Source: Campylobacteraceae bacterium (GTDB lineage Bacteria; Campylobacterota; Campylobacteria; Campylobacterales; Sulfurovaceae). From it: a stretch of 21,148 nucleotides of DNA. The notes beneath the pieces were generated by a model. It was not told where the DNA came from. It worked only from the letters and a program-made list of their open reading frames with translations, and ran no database searches. The position numbers were made by a program, and so were the translations under genes. The stretch covers positions 1-21,148 of the forward strand of contig JALWLW010000023.1 of the NCBI GenBank assembly GCA_027081065.1, in the 5' to 3' direction. Shown in pieces: positions 1-6,760 of this stretch; within the stretch, counting starts at the first letter, position 1; each line of letters begins with the position of its first letter.

Positions 1-1
1 G

Positions 2-256
2 TTAGCAGGAAATGCAATGGTAGATGCCATTGACAACAATGCTGACATGATGGTAACACCTTGTCCTCTATGTCACTTAAAAATGGATACTTATCAAGAT
101 AGTGTTGGGAAAGTTGTAGGTAGAGATATTGAGCTACCTGTACTACACATGCCACAAATGGTTGCTCTTGCTCTTGGGTGTACTGAGAGTGAGATTGGGT
201 TGAAGTTTCATGTTCAGAAGGCGAAACAGATTTTTAGCGAAGCTCAACCTGCGTAA
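2..256 (+). CDS. HdrB/SdhE-like CCG-domain subunit, 3' end only
   Basis: This is the C-terminal 84 residues of a gene that enters from beyond the left edge; the frame is open from base 2. The motif TPCPLCHLKMD matches the second half of a CCG (cysteine-rich) domain, the CPxCH element that helps ligate the unusual iron-sulfur cluster in heterodisulfide reductase subunit B. It is followed by the usual PVLHMPQMVALALG segment. In Campylobacterota such subunits occur as HdrB-like proteins or as the E/C subunit of the SdhABE/MfrABE succinate dehydrogenase or methylmenaquinol:fumarate reductase complex. The first CCG domain and the partner genes lie outside the window, so the particular complex cannot be assigned. 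The gene ends at a TAA and converges on truD across a strong hairpin. The family call is fairly sure, the exact subunit name is not. Confidence 0.8.
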   Translation, partial: LAGNAMVDAIDNNADMMVTPCPLCHLKMDTYQDSVGKVVGRDIELPVLHMPQMVALALGCTESEIGLKFHVQKAKQIFSEAQPA

Positions 257-263
257 TAAGCTA

Positions 264-296
264 TTTTAGAGATAAGGCTTTGCCTTTTCTCTAAAA
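264..296. terminator. Bidirectional hairpin terminator between the HdrB-like gene and truD
   Basis: A near-perfect stem: TTTTAGAGA (264-272) pairs with TCTCTAAAA (288-296), and AAGGC (274-278) pairs with GCCTT (282-286) around a TTT loop, with one T-T mismatch. The stem has an A/T run at both outer ends, so it can act as a U-tract terminator in both directions. It starts 8 bases after the stop of the plus-strand gene and overlaps the last codons of truD, whose TAG stop is at 291-293. Confidence 0.8.
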
Positions 297-1370
297 ATCA
301 GCCTCTCCACCCCTCAAAACATCCAACACATTAGTGGCATAAGACCCCTTAGGCAGAGTAAATTCTAACTCATAATGGGCTCTTTCTTCTACATAAGTTT
401 TTTTGATGTCTGTTACTTTTATCCATGCGTAGCGTCTTGCACCATTTTCAACTATCTCTTGGTCATAATTTTTTTCTATGAGTTCAGAGGTTTTTGTACT
501 TCTACTTACACGTTTTCCTGCTAAAAGTCCAGAGGGGGCTATGTCAAACTCAGCAAAGCGTTTTGCTTCTTCTTTGAGGTCTTCGAGTTCAAATACACGA
601 CCAAAAGGATAATGCATCATGAGGTCACCCTCTAAGAGTTTAAAGAAGTGTGGCTGTTCTTTTGTACCTTTTAAAGCACCCTCGGGTAAATTGAAAACTT
701 TTGCAGCATCTTCTTCTGAAAAAGAGTCTAAAAGCATAGAAAGTTCTATACGTTTTGAGAGCCATTGGTTAAACAAATGAGACTGATAGGCATTAAGTAA
801 AAAGGTTCGCTTCTTTTTGTCTCTCATTTTTAATGTTCCCTCAACCAGTTTCTTTCCCTCTTGCCAGTTGTCACCTTGATTTCCAAAACGTTGGTTTCCA
901 AAGTAGTTTGGTACACCATTGGCTTTTATCCATTTAAGCACTGAGTCTAGTTTATCTTTTTGTACCCCTAAAACTTTTTTAAGACGTACTTTAAAGTGGT
1001 TTCCTTTTAAGTGTCCTATTCTTATTTTATTATTATGTCTATATGTACCTAAAATTTTAATCTTATCATGGTTAAAAGTTTTGAGTATCTCTTCATTATC
1101 TTTTGCTAACAAAGAGATATACTGCATGGTCATGGCATGTTTATCTTTGAGCCCTGCATACCCAATATCACGTTGTTTTATTTTACAATACTTCGCAATG
1201 GAAGAGACCATCTCCCATGTGGTCATGTCTTTTTTACGTACATGTAAAATGAGGTGTTCACCCTCACCTGTAAACTCATAGAGAGGAATTTCATCAACAA
1301 TAAAGTCACGGCTAGTTGGATTAAATATAAAGTTGTTTTTTACTTTTACAGGATATAGAAGATTTTGCAT
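291..1370 (-). CDS. truD: tRNA pseudouridine(13) synthase TruD
   Basis: 359 residues, the usual TruD length. TruD isomerises U13 of tRNA-Glu and some other tRNAs to pseudouridine in the cytoplasm. The catalytic element YAGLKDKHAMT lies at residues 71-81 with the predicted nucleophile Asp76. The family signature NYFGNQRFG and the segment LLNAYQSHLFNQWL are also present. ATG start at 1370; the ribosome-binding site is weak (AAAGA about 8 bases upstream). It stands alone, on the opposite strand to the gene before it, and its stop lies inside the shared terminator hairpin. A tRNA-Met gene lies upstream on the same strand. There are no signs of damage or transfer. Confidence 0.96.
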   Translation of the reverse strand: MQNLLYPVKVKNNFIFNPTSRDFIVDEIPLYEFTGEGEHLILHVRKKDMTTWEMVSSIAKYCKIKQRDIGYAGLKDKHAMTMQYISLLAKDNEEILKTFNHDKIKILGTYRHNNKIRIGHLKGNHFKVRLKKVLGVQKDKLDSVLKWIKANGVPNYFGNQRFGNQGDNWQEGKKLVEGTLKMRDKKKRTFLLNAYQSHLFNQWLSKRIELSMLLDSFSEEDAAKVFNLPEGALKGTKEQPHFFKLLEGDLMMHYPFGRVFELEDLKEEAKRFAEFDIAPSGLLAGKRVSRSTKTSELIEKNYDQEIVENGARRYAWIKVTDIKKTYVEERAHYELEFTLPKGSYATNVLDVLRGGEADF

Positions 1371-1439
1371 AAGGGTATCTTTCTGTAGAGATAAAATAAA
1401 TATAATGCTAAAAAATATAAGATAAATAATGATTAAAAG

Positions 1440-1516
1440 TGGTGGGTCGGGGGAGACTCGAACTCCCGACCACTCGGTTATGAGCCGAGTGCTCTAACCA
1501 ACTGAGCTACCGACCC
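1440..1516 (-). tRNA. tRNA-Met (CAT), elongator type
   Basis: 77 nt on the minus strand with the CCA end encoded. The acceptor stem is GGGTCGG/CCGACCC with discriminator A. The D arm is AGCTCAGTTGGTTAGAGC, and the anticodon stem CTCGG/CCGAG encloses a CTCATAA loop, giving anticodon CAT. The T loop is TTCGAGT. Base 1 pairs with base 72 and the anticodon stem lacks three G-C pairs, so this is not an initiator. The D-arm and acceptor pattern resembles elongator Met more than lysidine-modified Ile2, but sequence inspection alone cannot fully exclude Ile2. It lies 23 bases downstream of rodA. Confidence 0.93.
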
Positions 1517-1539
1517 GTTAGAGCAAAAATTATTAAATT

Positions 1540-2673
1540 CTAAAGATTTTTCTTCATCATCGTTATTTTTGAATCAGAATTATACATAAAATAAAATCTA
1601 AATGCAAGTAAATTCTCTAAAATTCCAAAAAGAAAAGAAAATATAATAAAGGAAGTCCCTCCATGTGAAAACATGGGTAGAGGAAGACCAACTACGGGTG
1701 CTAAACCTATGGTCATAAGAATGTTAACCGTCATATAAATGAAAAATAAAAATGCAATTCCAGCTGATACAACCCGTACAAAATAGTCCTTCTCATTGTT
1801 CATCGAAATAAAGAGTAGATGTAGTATTAGTGCAATATAAAGTCCAATAGCAGACATCATTCCTACAAACCCTAAACGCTCACCTAAATAGGCAAAAATA
1901 AAATCTGTAGAAGAAACTGGCAAAAATTTCAACTGTGTTTGTGTAGCATCTTCTCTGTTTTGTCCATCCATTCCACCTGAACCAATGGCTATCATTGACT
2001 GCTGAACATGATAACTAGGCTTACCAATAAAGTTAGCAATACGCTGCTTTTGGTACGGTTTTAAACCATGCGTATAAAGTAAAGGTGCTGATAAACCAAT
2101 AATTAAAAGTAAAATAACCCAAATACGTGCTTGAATACCTATAATAAAAAGAATTCCAAAACCACTAAGTAACAAAACTAATCCTGTTCCTAAATCTGGC
2201 TCTTTAGCAATCAAAATAAAGGGTATCAAAATGTACATAGAAAGCTTAATAAACATTTTCCATCCATAACCATCTTTATGAGGTGGATTTCTTGAAATAA
2301 TATAAGCCAACATCAAAATGACAGTAATTTTAATAAACTCTGAAGGTTGAAGTGTAATACCAATACCTGGAATCTCTATCCATCTTCTAGCACCTAAAAT
2401 AGTTTTACCAAAAAATTCAACACTTAAAAGAAGTAAAAGATTTATCCAATAAGCTAAGGGAATCAACCATTGATACTTACGCCAAGGAATTAAAAAAGCT
2501 ACAAAGAATACAATCGCCGAAATACCATAGTAGACCATCTGTTTTCGAAAAAGATATTCATTGATTTCATAAACCAAATAAGATGACATTGCAAAGAGAG
2601 GCAAAAGTTGTAATATTAATATAAAATTTATTTGTTGCAGTATACGTCTGTCAAATTGAAACCAATTATTCAT
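1540..2673 (-). CDS. rodA: SEDS-family peptidoglycan polymerase RodA
   Basis: 377 residues and about ten hydrophobic membrane segments. RodA is the glycosyltransferase that polymerises lipid II in the elongasome, paired with a class B PBP (PBP2/MrdA) and MreBCD. Visible SEDS motifs: GARRWIEIPG and the following QPSEFIK (about residues 95-115), KEPDLGTG (157-164), and STDFIFAYLGERLGF, whose Asp257 corresponds to the catalytic aspartate of the big periplasmic loop. PVVGLPLPMFSHGGTS follows near the C-terminus. Length and the VVGLPLP motif fit RodA better than FtsW. ATG start at 2673; a TATAAT box lies 21 bases upstream, leaving a short leader without a clear Shine-Dalgarno site. No PBP2 or mre gene is in the window. 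Confidence 0.93.
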   Translation of the reverse strand: MNNWFQFDRRILQQINFILILQLLPLFAMSSYLVYEINEYLFRKQMVYYGISAIVFFVAFLIPWRKYQWLIPLAYWINLLLLLSVEFFGKTILGARRWIEIPGIGITLQPSEFIKITVILMLAYIISRNPPHKDGYGWKMFIKLSMYILIPFILIAKEPDLGTGLVLLLSGFGILFIIGIQARIWVILLLIIGLSAPLLYTHGLKPYQKQRIANFIGKPSYHVQQSMIAIGSGGMDGQNREDATQTQLKFLPVSSTDFIFAYLGERLGFVGMMSAIGLYIALILHLLFISMNNEKDYFVRVVSAGIAFLFFIYMTVNILMTIGLAPVVGLPLPMFSHGGTSFIIFSFLFGILENLLAFRFYFMYNSDSKITMMKKNL

Positions 2674-2693
2674 TTATAAAATCTTTTTTTAAT

Positions 2694-2699
2694 ATTATA
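2694..2699 (-). promoter_or_regulatory. Probable -10 box of the rodA promoter
   Basis: TATAAT on the minus strand, ending 20 bases before the rodA ATG. No good -35 element is seen, as is common in Campylobacterota sigma-70 promoters. Transcription would begin near 2687, giving a leader of about 14 nt. Confidence 0.5.
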
Positions 2700-2708
2700 G
2701 GAGATTTA

Positions 2709-2822
2709 ATCTTAAGTAGCGTTAGTATTTTAAGTTACAAAGGAGAAATACTATCGTAAAGGGAAAAGAACTTTCAATTTAAAAGGAGGAAGAAAATCAT
2801 GAAAAATTCAGCTACTTAAGAT
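2709..2822. repeat. 114-bp segment bounded by a perfect 12-bp inverted repeat
   Basis: ATCTTAAGTAGC at 2709-2720 is exactly inverted as GCTACTTAAGAT at 2811-2822. Inside, AGTATTT (2724-2730) and AAATACT (2746-2752) form a second, nested hairpin. Two strong purine-rich Shine-Dalgarno-like tracts are read on the plus strand: AAAGGAG at about 2739-2745 and AAAAGGAGG at 2781-2789. The second is placed 9 bases before an ATG (2799) that opens a frame of only six codons (MKNSAT), ending in a TAA inside the right-hand repeat. The segment could be a structured small RNA, a miniature inverted-repeat element, or the relic of a gene start. No target-site duplication is visible at the ends. Function unknown. 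Confidence 0.6.
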
Positions 2823-2895
2823 GTGCTCGAATTATATCTTGTCAAAATTATTTTATACTTAAAATTATAATAGTTATTTGTTTTTTTTATAAAAT

Positions 2896-4218
2896 TTAAA
2901 AGTGTCGCTTATTTGTGGGCTTTTCTCCTCCTGGTTTTTTCTTTTTTCTTGATATCTCATTACCCATTCCCTCTTTTTTCATCATTTTTTCAGCCAACTC
3001 CTTTGCTTTTTTTAGATTTACACCCTTTTTCTTAAGTTCTTTTTTGGCTTTTCTATTAGTTGGTATTTTATCTCTATTTGAAGAGAAGCCCTCGGCTTCA
3101 AACATTTCAAGTTTTTTGTTAATAAGTTCTTCTATCTCTTTTAATTGTACCTTCTCTTTCTCACAAATAAGTGACAATGCCATACCCTCTTGTCCTGCAC
3201 GACCAGTTCTTCCTACTCTATGAATATAATCTTCATTGTTTAAAGGTAATTCAAAATTAATAACATGAGGTAAATTAATAATATCAATTCCTCTAGCAGC
3301 GACATCTGTTGCAACTAAAACAGAAATTTTATTGGCTTTGAAACTTTTTAAGGCTTCCATACGCATTCCTTGACTTTTGTCTCCATGAATGGCACGTGCT
3401 TTAATATTTGTTGCTTTTAAGTTGTCTACTATTTTGTCAGCTTGAACTTTGGTGTTGACAAATACCAATACTTGTTGCCAATTATTCTTAGCAATAATTT
3501 CACAAATCAAAGGCATTTTTTCTTCTTCATTAACATAATGCACTACTTGATGTACTTGTTTGGTTGAAAGATTCTCTTTGTCTATTTCTATGGTTATGGG
3601 ATTATTTAAAAAAGATTTAGCCAAAGAGATTATGGGTTTTGGAAAAGTTGCTGAAAACATAACAGCCTGTCTCTGCTTTGGTACTTGAGCAATAATTTCA
3701 CGAATCTCATTAATAAACCCCATCTCTAACATCTTATCTGCTTCATCTAAAACTATCATCTCTACTTCACTTAAGTTTAATGAACCATTTTTAATGTGGT
3801 CAAGCACTCGCCCTGTAGTTCCTACGGCAATGTTAGCTCCTGCACGTATGGCTGAAACTTGTGAACCTAACTTAATACCCCCATAAAGTGCCACAGAAGT
3901 ATGAGAAAAGTTTTCAGCATACTCTGCTATTTTATGGTCAATTTGAATAACAAGCTCACGTGTTGGTGCTAAAATAAGGGCTTGAATTTTATAACGGGTA
4001 TCTCCTGTTTTTACGTCATCAGATTCTTTTAGATTTTCTAACAGAGGTAAAACAAAAGCTGCTGTTTTACCTGTTCCTGTTTGAGAGGTCGCTAGTAAAT
4101 CTTTTTTCTTTAATAATAAAGGAATGGCTTTTTCTTGAATTTCAGTAGGTGTTTCATACGCCAACTTTTCAAGTGTTGTTAATAGTTTTAGACTTAAGTT
4201 TAGTTTTTTAAAGCTCAA
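2896..4218 (-). CDS. rhlE: DEAD-box ATP-dependent RNA helicase, RhlE type
   Basis: 440 residues with the complete superfamily 2 helicase core: Q motif (TPTEIQ, 23-28), motif I SQTGTGKT (45-52), Ia PTRELV, DEAD (158-161), SAT (189-191), ATDVAARGID, and HRVGRTGR (334-341). A lysine-rich C-terminal tail of about 60 residues follows, as in RhlE/CsdA helicases that unwind RNA in ribosome assembly and decay. Motif Ib reads TTGR (134-137) in place of the usual TPGR, a mild departure. The start is TTG at 4218, preceded by AGGA at a 6-base distance; no upstream in-frame start is available and MSFKKLNLS fits the family N-terminus. It is read from a promoter overlapping that of yebC. The specific RhlE name is by resemblance. 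Confidence 0.9.
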   Translation of the reverse strand: MSFKKLNLSLKLLTTLEKLAYETPTEIQEKAIPLLLKKKDLLATSQTGTGKTAAFVLPLLENLKESDDVKTGDTRYKIQALILAPTRELVIQIDHKIAEYAENFSHTSVALYGGIKLGSQVSAIRAGANIAVGTTGRVLDHIKNGSLNLSEVEMIVLDEADKMLEMGFINEIREIIAQVPKQRQAVMFSATFPKPIISLAKSFLNNPITIEIDKENLSTKQVHQVVHYVNEEEKMPLICEIIAKNNWQQVLVFVNTKVQADKIVDNLKATNIKARAIHGDKSQGMRMEALKSFKANKISVLVATDVAARGIDIINLPHVINFELPLNNEDYIHRVGRTGRAGQEGMALSLICEKEKVQLKEIEELINKKLEMFEAEGFSSNRDKIPTNRKAKKELKKKGVNLKKAKELAEKMMKKEGMGNEISRKKKKPGGEKPTNKRHF

Positions 4219-4245
4219 AGAGAATCCTAATAAATTAGATTTAGA

Positions 4246-4251
4246 ATTATA
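4246..4251 (-). promoter_or_regulatory. Probable -10 box of the rhlE-type helicase
   Basis: TATAAT on the minus strand, 27 bases before the TTG start, followed by a leader with AGGA before the start. It sits where the -35 region of the opposing yebC promoter would fall. Confidence 0.55.
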
Positions 4252-4265
4252 ACAAATATTTAGGA

Positions 4266-4271
4266 TATAAT
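4266..4271 (+). promoter_or_regulatory. Probable -10 box of the yebC promoter
   Basis: TATAAT on the plus strand, 36 bases before the yebC ATG, giving transcription from about 4278. A good Shine-Dalgarno AAAGG (4296-4300) stands 7 bases before the ATG. The two divergent -10 boxes lie only 14 bases apart, so the promoters must overlap. Confidence 0.6.
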
Positions 4272-4307
4272 TTCAGAATATTTTTTAACCAAATAAAAGG
4301 ATTTTTT

Positions 4308-5045
4308 ATGGGTAGAGCGTTTGAGTACCGTAAAGCAGCAAAAATGAAGCGATGGGGAGCGATGTCTAAAATCTTCCCTAAACTAGGAAAAGTAATCACC
4401 ATGGCAGCCAAAGCAGGTAGCCCTGACCCTGATATGAACCCTAGACTTCGTACAGCTATCTTAACAGCAAAAGCTCAAAATATGCCCAAGCATAACATTG
4501 AAGCAGCCATCAAAAGAGCTTCTGGAAAAGATGCTGCTGATATTAAAGAGGTACACTATGAGGCAAAAGGACCTTATGGAACACAGTTCATCATTGACTG
4601 TGCAACTGACAATGGAACACGTACCGTTGCTAATGTAAAAGCAGCCCTTTCAAGAAACTCTGCTGAGATGCTTACAACGGGTTCTTTAAACTTCATGTTT
4701 ACTCGTAAATCTGTTTTTACCTTTGACAAAACAGACGAAATGGACATTGAAGAGTTAGAACTTGAACTCATTGATGCTGGTCTTGAAGAGATAGAAGAGG
4801 ATATCGAACCACAAGAAGATGCTGAAGACAAAAAAATTGTACGCGTTTTTGGAGAATTTGCAGCATTTGGTGACTTATCTAAAGCTCTTGAAGAGATGGG
4901 TATTGAAGTAACTAAAGGTGAACATCAATATATTGCTAACACCCCAATTGACTTAACAGATGAACAGATGGAAGAGGTTGATGTACTTATTGATAGATTA
5001 GAAGAAGATGAAGATGTACAAGCTGTTTATACAAACATAAACTAA
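4308..5045 (+). CDS. yebC: YebC/TACO1-family protein
   Basis: 245 residues, standard for the family. The N-terminus MGRAFEYRKAAKMKRWGAMSK, the segment NPRLRTAILTAKAQNMPKHNIEAAIKRA, and EAKGPYGTQFIIDCATDNGTRTVANVKAALSRN are hallmark YebC blocks; an acidic third domain follows. Members have been described as DNA-binding regulators and, more recently, as ribosome-associated factors (TACO1 in mitochondria, YebC2 in bacteria) that help translate difficult motifs such as proline runs. Which role applies here cannot be read from the sequence. It is the only complete plus-strand gene in the window. It has its own promoter and a strong ribosome-binding site, and converges on a second DEAD-box helicase with only 10 bases between the stops. 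Confidence 0.95.
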   Translation: MGRAFEYRKAAKMKRWGAMSKIFPKLGKVITMAAKAGSPDPDMNPRLRTAILTAKAQNMPKHNIEAAIKRASGKDAADIKEVHYEAKGPYGTQFIIDCATDNGTRTVANVKAALSRNSAEMLTTGSLNFMFTRKSVFTFDKTDEMDIEELELELIDAGLEEIEEDIEPQEDAEDKKIVRVFGEFAAFGDLSKALEEMGIEVTKGEHQYIANTPIDLTDEQMEEVDVLIDRLEEDEDVQAVYTNIN

Positions 5046-5068
5046 AGAAGAAATTTTATTTCTTCTTT
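5044..5068. terminator. Putative bidirectional terminator between yebC and the second helicase
   Basis: AAAGAAGAAA (5044-5053) pairs perfectly with TTTCTTCTTT (5059-5068) around a five-base TTTTA loop. The stem has only two G-C pairs and is therefore weak, but it covers both stop codons of the convergent genes and carries T-rich flanks. Part of it is coding for the lysine-rich tail of the helicase, so the symmetry may partly reflect codon content. Confidence 0.4.
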
Positions 5069-6348
5069 TCATTTCCTTTACGTCTATCTCTATCACTCTT
5101 TTTAGCATCTCTTTTTTTCTTTTGAGCAGCATACGTAAACTTTCGTTTTTTATCGTAATCAATATACCCTTTTTTCTCACGTAAACTCTTTTTAACAGGT
5201 CGTTTTTGACGGGGTTGTTTGTCCGTTAACTCAAAACCTTCATAAATCTCTCGTTTAACATTCATACGTAAATCTTTTTCTATCTGAGAGAAGTTATTAT
5301 AGTCACGAATAGTTAGAAGTGAAATAACCATCCCTTTATGGTTAGCCCTTCCTGTACGTCCAACTCTATGGGTATAGTCATCCGTCTTCTCTGGAATATC
5401 AAAGTTCATCACAAAAGGAAGCTCTTGAATATCAACACCACGAGCTGCAATGTCAGTGGCTACGAGTACTTGTGTCTTTTCAGCTTTAAGTAGACTCAAT
5501 GCTTTAGCACGTTCACCTCTGGTTCGGTCACCATGAATAATGGCTGTACGAATCTTTTGTGCTTTTAAATATTCAAACACTTTATTAGCTGACTCTTTTG
5601 TATTGGTAAAGAGTATGACTTGTTTCATTCCAAAATCGTTAACCAATTGTACGACTAACTCTTCTTTTCGTTTTTTATCTACCTTATATGACTTATGAGA
5701 AATGACATTGACTAGGTCTCTACGGTTACTTACTTCTACAACAGCTGGATTACGTAAAAATTCTTTGGCAAGACGTTTAATATTTTGTGAAATGGTCGCT
5801 GAGAACATCATAATCTGTCGTGGTTTTCCACAGCCATTTAAAATGGCTTTTATTTCATTGACAAAGCCCAGTTCTAACATTGTATCTGCTTCATCAAGTA
5901 CAATAGTATTAACATTTTCTAAATTTACTTTTTTATCGTTAATAAAATCTTGCAATCGTCCAGGAGTAGCAACCACAATGTCTGTACCTTTTTTAAGACG
6001 CTTAAGCTGAATGCTTTTTGGTGTTCCCCCTTGAACTTTAGCAACTTTAATCTCTAAGTCTTTACCATATTCCATAAAAGTTTTAGTCACTTGGTCACAA
6101 AGCTCAATGGTCGGCACAATAACTAAGGCACGAATAACTTTGTTCTCCTCTTTAACAATTTTTTGCAATTTATTTAAAATGGGTAGAACATAAGCCACTG
6201 TTTTACCTGTTCCTGATTTAGATGCACCAATAACGTCTAAACCTTTCATAACAGGAGGAATGACTTTATTTTGAATGGAAGTTGCGTTTTCAAAAGTGAT
6301 GTTTTTTACAATATCGGGATGAAGGTTAAATTTTTGAAATGCTTTGAT
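5056..6348 (-). CDS. DEAD-box ATP-dependent RNA helicase with probable ATC start
   Basis: 430 residues if read from ATC at 6348. The core has motif I SKSGTGKT, DEAD (about 152-155), SAT (about 183-185), ATDIAARGVD, HRVGRTGR, then a very basic C-terminal tail. The first in-frame ATG (6249) would remove the Q motif, because the upstream frame still encodes KAFQKFNLHPDIV and the Q-motif segment ATSIQNKVIPP. No ATG, GTG or TTG occurs in this frame between 6249 and a stop at 6421-6423. The codon at 6348-6346 is ATC, and it stands 7 bases after AAAGG (6360-6356), exactly where a start should be. Motif Ia is PTIEL instead of PTREL. A TATAAT box lies upstream. It is a paralogue of the helicase at 2896-4218. 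The start remains an inference; a mutated ATG or sequencing error would look the same. Confidence 0.85.
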   Translation of the reverse strand: MKAFQKFNLHPDIVKNITFENATSIQNKVIPPVMKGLDVIGASKSGTGKTVAYVLPILNKLQKIVKEENKVIRALVIVPTIELCDQVTKTFMEYGKDLEIKVAKVQGGTPKSIQLKRLKKGTDIVVATPGRLQDFINDKKVNLENVNTIVLDEADTMLELGFVNEIKAILNGCGKPRQIMMFSATISQNIKRLAKEFLRNPAVVEVSNRRDLVNVISHKSYKVDKKRKEELVVQLVNDFGMKQVILFTNTKESANKVFEYLKAQKIRTAIIHGDRTRGERAKALSLLKAEKTQVLVATDIAARGVDIQELPFVMNFDIPEKTDDYTHRVGRTGRANHKGMVISLLTIRDYNNFSQIEKDLRMNVKREIYEGFELTDKQPRQKRPVKKSLREKKGYIDYDKKRKFTYAAQKKKRDAKKSDRDRRKGNEKKK

Positions 6349-6355
6349 GGGAGTG

Positions 6356-6360
6356 CCTTT
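6356..6360 (-). promoter_or_regulatory. Shine-Dalgarno site that decides the ATC start
   Basis: AAAGG on the minus strand, 7 bases before an ATC codon at 6348-6346 in frame with the second DEAD-box helicase. It is the only good ribosome-binding site in the leader between the promoter and the Q motif. Confidence 0.6.
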
Positions 6361-6396
6361 AGAGAATATTAGATTTTGTGAATCTATTAAAAGCGT

Positions 6397-6402
6397 ATTA
6401 TA
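6397..6402 (-). promoter_or_regulatory. Probable -10 box of the second helicase
   Basis: TATAAT in the context CTGCTATAATACGC, just after the stop of the small membrane protein gene. Predicted transcription start near 6390, which rules out any translation start further upstream and supports the ATC at 6348. Confidence 0.6.
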
Positions 6403-6409
6403 GCAGAAT

Positions 6410-6742
6410 TTACTTTTTAACTATTTCTGCATCTATTACGCCATCTGGTTCATCATTCATTATTTTTTTTGTTTTTTGAACCGAATAAGCATATAAGCCA
6501 ATAACTACAGCAATGAGTAGCACCCCAATTAAAAAATGATAAACAATCACACCAGCGACCATCCCATACACAAAAGTCATGACATGCTGTTTTTCAACTT
6601 TCTCTTCTTTGGTCATTTTAGACTCATCTTTTTTAAAAAGAGCCATGCTGTTACTAATAAAATTAGAAACTGTTTGAAACATCAAACCTGACTCTTCTTT
6701 AATCTTAGAAAAGGAAAATCCATTTTTAGTACTTTTAAGCAT
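6410..6742 (-). CDS. Small membrane protein with acidic VIDAEI tail, unknown function
   Basis: 110 residues. Residues 1-50 are polar and charged; then comes a long hydrophobic stretch at about 53-85 (MTFVYGMVAGVIVYHFLIG and beyond) that could form one long or two short membrane helices. The C-terminus is charged and ends DGVIDAEIVKK. I do not recognise a family. ATG start at 6742 with AAGG six bases before it; Met21 at 6682 is a possible later start. It follows hemC by 18 bases and is probably the last gene of the proS-hemC transcript, although TATAAT at 6755-6760 could give it its own promoter. Its end resembles the end of FxsA encoded about 2 kb upstream in the same operon. Confidence 0.75.
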   Translation of the reverse strand: MLKSTKNGFSFSKIKEESGLMFQTVSNFISNSMALFKKDESKMTKEEKVEKQHVMTFVYGMVAGVIVYHFLIGVLLIAVVIGLYAYSVQKTKKIMNDEPDGVIDAEIVKK

Positions 6743-6760
6743 GAGAAGCCTTATATTATA

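Noticed and set aside
919..1281. Plus-strand open frame of 120 codons
   Set aside because: Antisense to truD, whose motifs are complete; composition is low-complexity and no ribosome-binding site fits.
2823..2895. Promoter TTGTCA...TATAAT on the plus strand
   Set aside because: The spacing is about 21 bases and no plus-strand gene follows, so it is likely chance in A+T-rich DNA.
2915..3223. Plus-strand frame rich in Phe and Ser
   Set aside because: Mirror of the lysine-rich tail of the RhlE-type helicase.
4574..4831. Minus-strand frame rich in serine and methionine
   Set aside because: Antisense to the acidic third domain of yebC; serine runs come from complementing GAA/GAT codons.
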